This document shows, piece after piece, positions 1 to 8,138 of a stretch of 44,994 bases of DNA. Position 1 is the stretch's first letter. Each line of letters starts with the position of its first letter. Both the position numbers and the translations under genes were made by a program. A model generated the notes under the pieces. It was given only the letters and a program-made list of their open reading frames with translations. It ran no database searches and was not told the origin of the DNA. This DNA comes from an uncultured Telmatospirillum sp. (GTDB taxonomy: Bacteria; Pseudomonadota; Alphaproteobacteria; Rhodospirillales; Magnetospirillaceae): NCBI GenBank assembly GCA_903858635.1, contig CAIOJO010000277.1, positions 1 through 44,994 on the forward strand, given 5' to 3'.

Positions 1-1
1 C

Positions 2-739
2 CAAGGGATAAGAGACAAGCAGTTTGTTCTTTACTATCAGCCCCAGGTCGATGGCGAACACGGCGTGATGGGCGCCGAGGCCCTGCTGCGCTGGCGGCAC
101 CCGCATCGAGGCCTGGTGGGGCCGTCCGAATTCATTCCTTTAGCCGAAGAAACGGGGCTCATTCTGCCGTTGGGATATTGGGTGCTGGAAACGGCCTGTC
201 TGCAGATGGTCGACTGGGCGAACCGACCGGAAGCGGCCCATCTGACCATGGCGGTGAATGTCAGTGCCCGGCAGTTCCGGCAAGCGGATTTCGTCGAGCA
301 GGTGTTGGCCGTGATGCAACGAACTGGTGCGGATCCACGGAAACTGAAGCTGGAACTCACCGAAAGCATGCTCTTGGACAATATCGAGGACGTGATCGCC
401 AAAATGAACGCGTTGAAGTCCCGGGGCTTTAGCTTTTCGCTGGACGATTTCGGCACCGGCTATTCATCGCTGTCCTATTTGAAGCGTCTGCCTCTGAGCC
501 AGTTGAAGATCGACCGTTCCTTCGTCCGCGACGTGCTTGTAGACGTCAACGACGCGGCAATCGCGCATACCATTGTGGCCCTTGCCCAGAGCCTGGGTCT
601 GACGGTCATTGCCGAGGGCGTGGAAACAGAGGAACAACGGGAATTCCTGGCACACCAGGGATGCGACACCTACCAGGGATACCTGTTCAGTCGGCCACTG
701 CCGACGGCAGACTTCGGGCGGTTCCTGGTGCCGGACTAA
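2..739 (+). CDS. EAL-domain cyclic-di-GMP phosphodiesterase, 3' part
   Basis: The reading frame is open from the left edge, so the start and any N-terminal sensor, GGDEF or PAS domains lie outside the window. What is visible is an essentially complete EAL domain of about 245 residues. It has the FVLYYQPQVD entry, the signature EALLRW, the LTES motif, the DDFGTGYSS loop followed by LKIDRSFV, and AEGVE and QGYLFSRPLP near the C-terminus. These are the metal-binding and catalytic motifs of active EAL enzymes, which hydrolyse c-di-GMP to pGpG. I therefore infer an active phosphodiesterase that lowers c-di-GMP. The stop is TAA. The next gene is convergent and only about 20 bp away, so it is not co-transcribed. 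Confidence 0.93.
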   Translation, partial: QGIRDKQFVLYYQPQVDGEHGVMGAEALLRWRHPHRGLVGPSEFIPLAEETGLILPLGYWVLETACLQMVDWANRPEAAHLTMAVNVSARQFRQADFVEQVLAVMQRTGADPRKLKLELTESMLLDNIEDVIAKMNALKSRGFSFSLDDFGTGYSSLSYLKRLPLSQLKIDRSFVRDVLVDVNDAAIAHTIVALAQSLGLTVIAEGVETEEQREFLAHQGCDTYQGYLFSRPLPTADFGRFLVPD

Positions 740-761
740 GGCTTGCTTCCGCGAATGCGGG

Positions 762-2321
762 CTAGGGCGTCCGACGATGCGCGTCCCAGTGCCGTTCGAG
801 ATTGGCGATCAGCGCCGGGCTGAAATGGCAATAGGCCTGCTCGCGGGCGTAGACCGCCATATAGCTGCGAAACAGGTCGAGCGGCTCCTGGCTGATACGG
901 AAGGCCCGCCGGTTGCCGACGGCGCTGACCACCCCGGACCCGGCAAAGCCGGCCACGGCGCGTTCGATGGCCTGGTCCATCGCGCCCGGCGCCACCGTCT
1001 CGTCGCAGATCAGGCGTCCCTCGGGACTGTCGCAGGGGATGGCCCGCTCGCGCTGGATCGCCTGGCGGGCGATGCGATCGCCGGTGAACCGCGGCAGCCT
1101 GAGATTGGCGGCACCCGGGATGATGCCCTCTTTGCGGGCCGGCAAGGTCATATAGGCGTCGGTCTCGGCAATCACATAGTCGCAGACCAGCAGAACCTGA
1201 CAGTGGCCACCGATGGCGAATCCCTCGACCGCGGCAATCCACAGCTTTTCAATGCCGGTGCCGCCGTATTCGTCGGGCGGCGGGCCGTCGGCTTTGGCAA
1301 GCCCGCGATAGATCTTGTTCACATAGCCGAGGTCGCGCTGCAGGTACCAGATATAGGGGATTCGACCGTGGTAGAGATGGGTCAGGTTGATACCCGCCCC
1401 GAACACGCGGCGGCGGTATTTCGGATGATCGACCGGGGCGCCCCGCAGCACCACGATCTCCGACGCCCGGTCCATCAGGGCCAGGTCGACGCAGGTTTCC
1501 ATGGCATCCAGCGTGCCGTGATCTTCGGCGTTCAAGAACCGCGGGTTGGCGAAACTGACGACGGCGGCGCGGCCATCGCGGCGCACCGACGCGCCGGCAA
1601 GCTCGACGACGCCGTCTTGTTCGAATTGTCCGGCCAGCGCCGCCGCTTCCGGTCGCGGCAGCAACATGGCATGGCAGAGATGCGTCCCCGTTCGCCGGTT
1701 CGCCAGGACGGCGGATAGAAACAGGCCCTGGTCGATCTCGGCACCGCTCCGATCCTGCTGCAGGCGTCCGTCTTCGGCCGCGATGTCCTGGGCGCTGGGC
1801 AGCAGACCGGGAACCGCATCGGCGGCAGCGCCGACCAGATCCTCGACCCGAACAGGACGGGACAGCCGATCGGTCAGGACGTCATAGACCGCCTCGACGT
1901 GATCCTCGAGGAAACGGCAGCGCGCCTGCCGAGCGGCTTCCTGGATCACGGCGGCGGCGGCGCACTCCTTTTCATTGCGACGCGCCGCGAGCGGCAAGCG
2001 CCCCATCAGTCGCGCCGATTTGAGCCAGAAATCGGAATAGCTGCGCAGATCCGAGGTGAACGCCAGGCTGGGCTCCGGCAACGCCTCGTGCCATGCGGCC
2101 GCGGCGTCGGTCGGAAGTCCGGCCGCGGTCAACAGGCTCGTCCGGACCTGGGGGGCGTCGCAACTTGGCATGGCATCTTCCACAGCAGTTCGGCTCGCGA
2201 TGGGCGAGCCCTCGGCCTGGAGATGGGCCCACACCGCGCCCGTGTCCAGGGGCAACCTCTGTTCGGCCTGGTAAAACCGTTTACGGCGTGCGCAAGCAGT
2301 CCGGTTGGCCACCGGCACCAT
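762..2321 (-). CDS. Crotonase-superfamily protein resembling DpgC (3,5-dihydroxyphenylacetyl-CoA 1,2-dioxygenase)
   Basis: This is a 519-residue protein with a crotonase core in its C-terminal half and a long helical N-terminal extension, the layout of DpgC. Recognisable stretches are RRVFGAGINLTHLYHG, a YVNKIYRGL segment, the oxyanion-hole loop EGFAIGGHCQ and NLRLPRFTGDRIARQAI. DpgC is a cofactor-free dioxygenase that cleaves an aryl-acetyl-CoA thioester with O2. The Gln after the GG pair fits the DpgC active-site pattern, but the substrate cannot be read from sequence. The start is uncertain: the first ATG has no clear ribosome-binding site and the first 50 residues look low in conservation, so a start nearer residue 50 is possible. 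It is divergent from the downstream histidine kinase. Alternatively it is an ordinary acyl-CoA hydratase or hydrolase of the same fold. Confidence 0.75.
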   Translation of the reverse strand: MVPVANRTACARRKRFYQAEQRLPLDTGAVWAHLQAEGSPIASRTAVEDAMPSCDAPQVRTSLLTAAGLPTDAAAAWHEALPEPSLAFTSDLRSYSDFWLKSARLMGRLPLAARRNEKECAAAAVIQEAARQARCRFLEDHVEAVYDVLTDRLSRPVRVEDLVGAAADAVPGLLPSAQDIAAEDGRLQQDRSGAEIDQGLFLSAVLANRRTGTHLCHAMLLPRPEAAALAGQFEQDGVVELAGASVRRDGRAAVVSFANPRFLNAEDHGTLDAMETCVDLALMDRASEIVVLRGAPVDHPKYRRRVFGAGINLTHLYHGRIPYIWYLQRDLGYVNKIYRGLAKADGPPPDEYGGTGIEKLWIAAVEGFAIGGHCQVLLVCDYVIAETDAYMTLPARKEGIIPGAANLRLPRFTGDRIARQAIQRERAIPCDSPEGRLICDETVAPGAMDQAIERAVAGFAGSGVVSAVGNRRAFRISQEPLDLFRSYMAVYAREQAYCHFSPALIANLERHWDAHRRTP

Positions 2322-2488
2322 TCTATGGTTGCAAATAACAGTATGGGCATAATATCCTAATTACAGTTATCCATGTTACACTATTTACATCCAACACATA
2401 TTGCCTGAAATCGACCGTTGCTTTTGCCTGCAGGGGCCATTGGATGCAGTATGGCTGATTTTATCTTGGCAGGCGGTCGGAAGTCGTC

Positions 2489-5344
2489 ATGACATTGGTT
2501 TTGGACAGCAAGGACAAGGACAGGGGAATTGCCCGCGCATTGCTCGGGCTGGTGATGGTCGCGGTGGTGCCCTTGCTGGTCTTTGGCGGCGGTGTCGCCT
2601 GGATGATCGTCGACCAGAAGCGGGCGGCGGTCGCCGAAGAACTGAAGAGCACGGCCCGGGCGATGCGGGTGACCGTCGATCACGATCTGCTCAGTCAATT
2701 TGCCGCGATGGAATTCCTGGCCTCCGATACCAGCATCGATGCCCGCAACTTCATGATCTTCCACGGCGAAGCGTTGCGGGCCATCGAGGCGCGCCACGAA
2801 TGGCGCAATGTCGTTCTCATCGACCCGCAGTCCGACGAGATCGTCGCCAGCGCTTTGCCGAAGTCCAACGCACCATTGTCGGCTGCCGCGCGGGCCGCGG
2901 TGGACGACGTCGTCAGAACGGGCAAGCCGATGATTGGCGGCCTGTCGGCCGGCAAGATCGTGCAACAACCGTTCGTCCTCCTGCTGGCGCCGGTTATCCG
3001 CGGCGGCGAAGTTGTCTTCGTGCTGTCGGTTGCCATGGACCCGAAGCCGCTCAACGACGTCTTCGCCGAGCAGCACCTGCCCCCATCCTGGACCGCCGCT
3101 GTGCTGGACGGTCACCTTACCTTGGCGGGACGATCGCGCGATGCCGAGCGGTTTGTCGGCCAGAGGGCCACCCCGACCCTGGCAGACCGGATCGCCGCCA
3201 GCGACAGCGGCATGTTCACCGCATTGAATCAGGAAGGCGCCACCGTCTACACGGTGTTCAGTCGCTCGCCGGCCACCGGCTGGACGGTGGCGCTCGGCAT
3301 TCCGGCGGCCGAAGTTGAACAGCCGATCCATCGAGTGCTGATGGGTTTGGCGGCAGCGGCAGCCGGCCTGGTCATTCCCGGATTGATTCTCGCCGGGACG
3401 GTCGGCAGAGGGATCATCCGCCGCCGGCGCGCCTACAGAGAGAGCCGCGATCATTATCGCCTGTTGATCGAAGGCGTCCGGGACTATGCCATCTACCAGG
3501 TCAGTCCCGAGGGCCTGGTCGAAACCTGGAACACCGCGGCCGAACGGATGAAAAGGTATAAGGCCGAGGACATCATCGGTCGCAGCATCTCTTGCTTTTA
3601 TCCGCCCGAAGAGGTTGCCGCAGGCCTGCCGGCCCAGGTTCTGGCCATCGCGCGGCGCGACGGACGATGCGAGACGGAAGGTTGGCGGGTCAGGTCCGAC
3701 GGCTCGAGATTCTGGGCGAGCATCGTCGTGACCGCCCTTTACGATCACGAGGGCAACCTGACCGGCTTTGCCAAGATCACCCGCGACATCACGGAACGCC
3801 GACAGGCCGAAGCGGCCCTGAAGAACAGCGAAGAGCGGATGCGCCGGTTCTTCGAGCGCCAACTGGTCGGCATGGCGATAACCTCGCCGCAAAAGGGCTG
3901 GCTGCAGGTCAATGATCGGCTGTGCGAGATGATCGGCTATTCGCGTGACGAACTGAGCCGCCTGACCTGGGCCGAAATAACCCATCCGGACGACCTGCCG
4001 GCCGACCAGGCGCAGTTCGAGCTTCTGCTGGCCGGCGACATCGATGCCTATTCCGTTGAGAAGAGGTTCATTCGCAAGGACCGGTCGGTGGTGCACACCG
4101 AGCTTTCGGTGGGCTGCGTCCGCCACCCGGACGGATCCGTCGATTACGTTCTGGCGCTGCTGGCCGACACCACGGCGACGGTTGAAGCAAGCAAGGCGCT
4201 GGCCAAGGCCAAGACCGAAGCCGAACGGGCCAATCTCGCCAAGTCGAAGTTCCTGGCGGCGGTCAGCCACGATATGCGCCAGCCGGTGCAGTCCCTGGTG
4301 CTGCTGCTGGCCACCCTCGAAGGCGAGGTCGCCGGCCAGCCGGAGGCGGCGAAAACCATCGGAATGATGAAGTCGGCGGTGTCCGGCATCAATGGCCTGC
4401 TGTCCAGCACCCTGGATGTCTCGCGGCTCGATGCCGGGGTGGTGGCGCCGGTGATGGAGGGGATCGACGTCGGTGCCATGGTTGCAAGACTGGCCGGAGA
4501 ATATGCCCTGTTGGCGGACGGCAAGGGCTTGGCGTTTCGCTCGCTGCGGCGGAGTTTGTGGGCGCGGAGCGACCCCGCCCTGGTGGAACGGATCCTGCGC
4601 AACCTGATCGAGAATGCCCTCCGTTACACGGTGCAAGGCGGCATCCTGGTCGGCATTCGGCAACGCGGCGAACGCGTCCGCATCGACGTGGTCGACACCG
4701 GCATCGGCATCCCCGCCGACAAACAGAGCGAAATATTCGAGGAATTCTACCAGGTGAACAATCCGGGCCGCGACAGCCGCCAAGGCCTGGGTCTGGGATT
4801 GGCCATCGTCTCTCGCCTCAGCCGTTTGCTGGGAGCCGAGCTCGAGGTCGCCTCGCGACTGGGGACCGGCAGCCGCTTCTCGCTGCTCCTGCCCGGCGAC
4901 CGTGACGCGCGGCCGGCCGCGGAAGGCCGGTCGGCGCCCGACTTCACGCAATCCCACGACCGCATCCTCATTGTCGAGGACGACGATTTCCTGCGCGAAT
5001 GCCTGCAAATCATGCTGGAACGATGGGGCTACCAGGTTCTGGCCGCCGCCCAGGGCGAGCAAGCCCTGGATATTGCCGCCCGGGAAGGCTGGCGATTCGA
5101 CGCCGTCATTGCCGACCATCGGCTGGGATTCGGGCTTACCGGCGCCGCCACCGCCAAGGAAATCGAGCGGCAGGCCGGCCGGCCCTTCCCCGTCGTGGTG
5201 CTCACCGGTGATACCGCCATGGAACGCATTGCCGAGGTCCATGCCAGCGGCTATGCCATGCTGCACAAGCCGGTGGCGCCGGACGATCTGCGCCGTACGC
5301 TAGACGCGCTGCTGCGGGTCAGGGAACGGTCTTCGTTTCCCTGA
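2489..5344 (+). CDS. Membrane hybrid sensor histidine kinase with two PAS domains and a receiver
   Basis: This is a 951-residue protein. An N-terminal transmembrane helix (about 16-40) and a second one (about 282-305) bracket a periplasmic Cache-like sensor. Two PAS domains follow (about 320-440 and 450-570), the first ending in the PAC-type FAKITRDITERRQ. The dimerisation domain has the phosphoacceptor His594 in an HDMRQP H-box. The ATPase domain has N-box NLIENALRY, DTGIGI and GLGLGL. A C-terminal receiver (about 826-945) has acidic EDDD, the putative phosphorylated Asp876 and the LHKP lysine. The ATG follows a GGAAG ribosome-binding site. The protein should autophosphorylate and pass phosphate to its own receiver and then to an unlinked partner. 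No response-regulator gene is adjacent, and the signal sensed is unknown. Confidence 0.93.
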   Translation: MTLVLDSKDKDRGIARALLGLVMVAVVPLLVFGGGVAWMIVDQKRAAVAEELKSTARAMRVTVDHDLLSQFAAMEFLASDTSIDARNFMIFHGEALRAIEARHEWRNVVLIDPQSDEIVASALPKSNAPLSAAARAAVDDVVRTGKPMIGGLSAGKIVQQPFVLLLAPVIRGGEVVFVLSVAMDPKPLNDVFAEQHLPPSWTAAVLDGHLTLAGRSRDAERFVGQRATPTLADRIAASDSGMFTALNQEGATVYTVFSRSPATGWTVALGIPAAEVEQPIHRVLMGLAAAAAGLVIPGLILAGTVGRGIIRRRRAYRESRDHYRLLIEGVRDYAIYQVSPEGLVETWNTAAERMKRYKAEDIIGRSISCFYPPEEVAAGLPAQVLAIARRDGRCETEGWRVRSDGSRFWASIVVTALYDHEGNLTGFAKITRDITERRQAEAALKNSEERMRRFFERQLVGMAITSPQKGWLQVNDRLCEMIGYSRDELSRLTWAEITHPDDLPADQAQFELLLAGDIDAYSVEKRFIRKDRSVVHTELSVGCVRHPDGSVDYVLALLADTTATVEASKALAKAKTEAERANLAKSKFLAAVSHDMRQPVQSLVLLLATLEGEVAGQPEAAKTIGMMKSAVSGINGLLSSTLDVSRLDAGVVAPVMEGIDVGAMVARLAGEYALLADGKGLAFRSLRRSLWARSDPALVERILRNLIENALRYTVQGGILVGIRQRGERVRIDVVDTGIGIPADKQSEIFEEFYQVNNPGRDSRQGLGLGLAIVSRLSRLLGAELEVASRLGTGSRFSLLLPGDRDARPAAEGRSAPDFTQSHDRILIVEDDDFLRECLQIMLERWGYQVLAAAQGEQALDIAAREGWRFDAVIADHRLGFGLTGAATAKEIERQAGRPFPVVVLTGDTAMERIAEVHASGYAMLHKPVAPDDLRRTLDALLRVRERSSFP

Positions 5345-5456
5345 TCCGGGAATAAGGTTCACCGCTTCGGACTTCCAAATCCGCTTCGACTTGCCTAAAT
5401 AACCGAAAGGATGGTTTGACGACCACCGCCCGAGACCGGTCCACCAGGAGAATTGC

Positions 5457-5804
5457 ATGGAAGCCCTCGTCGCCGATCATCATGTCAGCCTGACCGAAAG
5501 CGCTGCCATGCGCGTGCAGACCTTGCGGCAAATGGAAGGCGACAGCGCGTTGATGTTGCGTCTGTCCGTCTCGGGGGGCGGCTGCTCCGGCTTCTCCTAC
5601 GGTTTTACCCTCGACCGCGAGGTCAATGCCGAAGACCGCATCTTCGAACAGCACGGGGTGAGCATCGTGGTGGACGAGGCCTCGCTCGAGCTGTTGGCGG
5701 GCGCCACCATCGACTTCGTCGAGGACCTGATGGGCAGTTCGTTCACCGTTTCCAACCCGAACGCCAGCTCGACCTGCGGCTGCGGCACGTCGTTCTCGGT
5801 CTGA
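5457..5804 (+). CDS. erpA: A-type iron-sulfur cluster carrier (ErpA/IscA family)
   Basis: This 115-residue protein has the HesB/IscA fold signature. Cys43 lies in GGGCSGF, and Cys107 and Cys109 lie in the C-terminal STCGCG motif; these three cysteines bind or transfer the Fe-S cluster. The length and the intact C-terminus match ErpA-type carriers, which insert clusters into apoproteins such as dehydratases and ferredoxin-like enzymes. A good ribosome-binding site (AGGAG) precedes the ATG. It stands alone, with no isc or suf genes nearby, which is common for erpA in alphaproteobacteria. Likely local clients are IlvD, BoxA and the FNR-like regulator in this same window. Distinguishing ErpA from IscA or SufA would need a phylogeny. 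Confidence 0.9.
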   Translation: MEALVADHHVSLTESAAMRVQTLRQMEGDSALMLRLSVSGGGCSGFSYGFTLDREVNAEDRIFEQHGVSIVVDEASLELLAGATIDFVEDLMGSSFTVSNPNASSTCGCGTSFSV

Positions 5805-5822
5805 GGCCTAGCCTTGGCTTTG

Positions 5823-5841
5823 GCCCTCGCCGGGCGAGGGC
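5823..5841. terminator. Perfect hairpin between convergent genes
   Basis: An 8-bp perfect stem (GCCCTCGC/GCGAGGGC) with a 3-nt loop lies between the convergent Fe-S carrier and HExxH genes. It lacks a T-run, so it may be a bidirectional attenuator or simply a repeat remnant. Confidence 0.35.
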
Positions 5842-5851
5842 TATCATAGAC

Positions 5852-6559
5852 CTAGCGCCGGCTGGGCATCCGCGTGCCGGGTGGAAACCAGTTGGTGCAG
5901 AGGGTGGCGGTGCGCCGGTAGCTCTCCGGCGTATCGATGGTGCCATTCCGCTCCCGCAGTTCGCGCTGCATCGAGCCCCAAACCGGACGGATCGCGTCGA
6001 TCAGAATGTCCGGCAGCCGCTGCAGGTCTTCGCGATGGGTCGTGATCATCGGGAACAGCCGGTGCACCGCCTCGCGCAGTCCGGCCCCAATGCGTGGCGC
6101 ATAGGCCTGCAGAACACTGCGATTGATCGCCACATGCTGGTTCTCATGCTGGAGCACGACATTGTATTCGCAGGTACCGACCTGGTAGTTGGCGGCCACA
6201 TAGACGTCCATCTCGGGATCACCGACCATCGCCTGGATGTCTTCCGCCCAAATGCAAATGCGACCATCGGGCAGACTGACGCTGTCGGCCCGCACCCGCA
6301 GCGAAACCTGGTCGTTGCGCCGGGTCAGCCCGAGAATGGCGCCCTCGGCGGGAGCCGTTTCGAAGGTATCGGAGAAACTCGCCAGGCCACGCAGGTCGAG
6401 GTCGTGGCGATAGACCAGACGCGGTTCCAGCACGTCCAGATGCACCGTCGGGTTGCGCGCCGCCGCCGACGGCGGCACGCATTGGGCCATCGCCGCGCCG
6501 TCCGGCAGGACCGCGAGCAGCATCAGCCCCAGCAGGACCCGCGCCACGCCACACCGCAC
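5852..6559 (-). CDS. Secreted protein with an HExxH metalloprotease-like motif, function unknown
   Basis: I chose the GTG at 6559 because a GGGAG ribosome-binding site lies just upstream and the translation then opens with a textbook signal peptide: basic MRCGVAR, a hydrophobic LLGLMLLAVL core and cleavage after GAAMA. The mature protein is about 210 residues. Its central segment holds LQHENQHVAINRSV, an HExxH pattern (H-E-N-Q-H) typical of zinc metallopeptidases of the gluzincin or minigluzincin type. A YQVGTCEYNVVLQ strand leads into this helix, as expected for an active-site helix. I do not recognise a named family. The gene faces the Fe-S carrier and is divergent from xthA. It is either a small periplasmic zinc protease or a protein that uses the motif for metal binding only. 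Confidence 0.75.
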   Translation of the reverse strand: MRCGVARVLLGLMLLAVLPDGAAMAQCVPPSAAARNPTVHLDVLEPRLVYRHDLDLRGLASFSDTFETAPAEGAILGLTRRNDQVSLRVRADSVSLPDGRICIWAEDIQAMVGDPEMDVYVAANYQVGTCEYNVVLQHENQHVAINRSVLQAYAPRIGAGLREAVHRLFPMITTHREDLQRLPDILIDAIRPVWGSMQRELRERNGTIDTPESYRRTATLCTNWFPPGTRMPSRR

Positions 6560-6649
6560 CACCGTCTCCCTGCCCGTCTCCGCCCTCGACCGCACGCATC
6601 GATCAGATCGTGCCTTGATGAATCTGCCTGTTCGTTGACAGAATAGGCG

Positions 6650-7417
6650 ATGAAAATTGCCACATGGAACGTCAATTCGGTCAAGGCCCGGCTCAGCCAT
6701 TTGATGGGTTGGCTGGACAGCGCGCGGCCCGACGTCGTGCTCCTGCAGGAAACCAAATGCGTCGACGGCGACTTCCCGCGCCTCGAGCTGGCCAGCGCCG
6801 GCTGGCATTTGGCCCTGCGCGGCCAGAAGACCTATAACGGGGTGGCGGTTCTGTCGCGCCTGCCGATCGTCGAGGAGGTGCGGGAACTGGACGGCGATGC
6901 CGGCGAAGCACGTTACATCGAAGCCAAGTTGCAGAACGGCGTCCGGGTGGCCTCGATCTACGTGCCGATGGGCCAATCCACCGAGTCCGACCGTTTCCCC
7001 TTCAAGCTGGCCTTCCTCGACGCCGTGCGGCAGCGGGCCGAAACCCTGCTCGACGGGGAGGAGCCCTTCGTCCTGGGCGGCGACTACAACGTGGCGCCGG
7101 AGCCTGCCGACGTCTTCGATGCGAAGGCGATGGAGGGCCAGGTGCTGTTCCATCCGGAGGAGCGTCGGCGCTTCCGCCGCCTGTTGTTCCTGGGCCTGAC
7201 CGATGCCTATCGGGCGTTCCATCCCGAACCGCACCGCTACAGCTGGTGGGACTACCGGGCGGGAGCCTGGCAGCGCGATCTCGGCCTGCGCATCGACCAT
7301 CTGCTGCTGTCGCCGCAGGCCGCCGACCGCCTGCTCGCCGCCGACATCGACAAGGGCCCGCGCGCCCTCGACAAATGTTCCGACCACACCCCGGTGTGGT
7401 GTGAACTGGCGATGTGA
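6650..7417 (+). CDS. xthA: Exodeoxyribonuclease III
   Basis: This 255-residue protein is a complete exonuclease III/AP endonuclease of the EEP fold. It begins MKIATWNVNSVKARL, with the metal and catalytic residues in QETKCVD, YNGVAVLSR, the GGDYNVAPE loop with its catalytic Asp and Asn, WWDYRAG, and the C-terminal LRIDHLLLS and SDHTPVWCEL histidine motif. It cleaves 5' of abasic sites and degrades 3' ends in base-excision repair. Length and motif order match E. coli XthA. The stop codon overlaps the first bases of a dispersed intergenic repeat, so the repeat inserted exactly at the gene end without damaging it. Confidence 0.95.
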   Translation: MKIATWNVNSVKARLSHLMGWLDSARPDVVLLQETKCVDGDFPRLELASAGWHLALRGQKTYNGVAVLSRLPIVEEVRELDGDAGEARYIEAKLQNGVRVASIYVPMGQSTESDRFPFKLAFLDAVRQRAETLLDGEEPFVLGGDYNVAPEPADVFDAKAMEGQVLFHPEERRRFRRLLFLGLTDAYRAFHPEPHRYSWWDYRAGAWQRDLGLRIDHLLLSPQAADRLLAADIDKGPRALDKCSDHTPVWCELAM

Positions 7418-7555
7418 CCAGAATTGAGAAATTAAACCGCCAAGGCGCAGAGGCGCAAAGGCATTGCGCCGCAGGCATCTATTCACTCCAACTTCCCCGG
7501 CATGACCCCGGATCGACTCTGCTGCCTTGGCGTCTTTGCGTCTTGGCGGTTAACT
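7414..7555. repeat. Dispersed repeat, copy 1
   Basis: This stretch of about 140 bp begins GTGACCAGAATTGAGAAA at the xthA stop and ends CTTGGCGGTTAACT. A diverged copy in the opposite orientation lies at 17724-17860. Both share the core GGCATTGCGCCGCAGGCATC and the terminal CGCCAAGACGCAAAGACG-type sequence read from the other strand. It has no coding capacity. The outer ends are near-complementary (CCGCCAAGGCGCAGA against CTTTGCGTCTTGGCGG), so a single copy can fold into a long hairpin. Confidence 0.75.
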
Positions 7556-8034
7556 ATTCCCGCCCCAGATCGCGCTCCGCCAGCAGGGCGCGCATGGCGC
7601 GCAGAAGCGCGAACATGCCGGAAAGCTTGTGCGGACCCCAGTCGGCATGGGCCAGGTCGTCGACGATGAACAGCCGGGCCGACCCGCAGCGCCTTCTGGC
7701 TGGGAATGTCGGGAATCAGAACGGTGAAGCCGGCGGCGGCCAGGGTGGCGGCGAAGCTCCGCAGTCGCGGATCGTCCTTGCCCTGTTCGGCGGCGCCCGG
7801 AACCGCCACCAGTCCGGCACCCGTGGCCCCCTCGGCCGCGTAGAGATCCCCCTTATGGGGCCGACCGGCCACCGTATAGGCGACCGCCTCGTGCTCGGCC
7901 GGGACGCCGCCGCCGACCAGCCGGCTGAGGACCACCGCCGCCTCGACCCAGGGCCGGGCCGCCCAGCCGCCAACGGCCAGGGCGGCCATCAGAAGGATGA
8001 GAGTCAAAGCTCGAATGGGGAGCAGCCCCCTCAC
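7554..8034 (-). pseudogene. Decayed alpha/beta hydrolase (internal deletion plus frameshift)
   Basis: The first part reads as a secreted or membrane-anchored alpha/beta hydrolase: a hydrophobic N-terminus (LTLILLMAALAVGG), a strand-turn segment around GLVAVPGAAEQGKDDPRL, and AGFTVLIPDIPSQKALRVGP. After that (near 7690) the frame goes out of register. In another frame the sequence resumes with a typical hydrolase C-terminus, RLFIVDDLAHADWGPHKLSG, with the late His of the catalytic triad region, ending in ERDLGRE and TAG at 7554. The nucleophile-elbow section between these two parts is absent, so a central deletion with a frameshift has removed the catalytic serine. The 5' end sits inside a repeat and the GTG at 8034 is only a nominal start. 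Confidence 0.65.
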
Positions 8035-8119
8035 CCAACCCTCTCCCCCTGAAGGGGGCGAGGGCTCACGCCAATAGCCCCCTCGCCCCGCTTGCGGGGA
8101 GAGGGCTGGGGTGAGGGGC
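8026..8119. repeat. Large palindromic CTCTCCCC/GGGGAGAG repeat element
   Basis: The outer arms are CCCCTCACCCAACCCTCTCC and its near-complement GGAGAGGGCTGGGGTGAGGG. Two inner hairpins lie between them (CCCCCTGAAGGGGG and CCCCGCTTGCGGGG). It separates the hydrolase pseudogene from the end of ilvD. Related sequences occur at 19889-19920 and 27417-27600, so it belongs to a dispersed intergenic family. Confidence 0.7.
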
Positions 8120-8138
8120 GCTCACGCAATCCTACCGA

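Noticed and set aside
2381-5266. A 961-codon open frame on the minus strand opposite the histidine kinase
   Set aside because: The plus-strand kinase has all family motifs. The antisense frame shows none and is open only because of high third-position GC.
7414-7555. An insertion sequence at the xthA end
   Set aside because: The stretch is too short for a transposase and has no coding frame. It is a repeat, not an IS.
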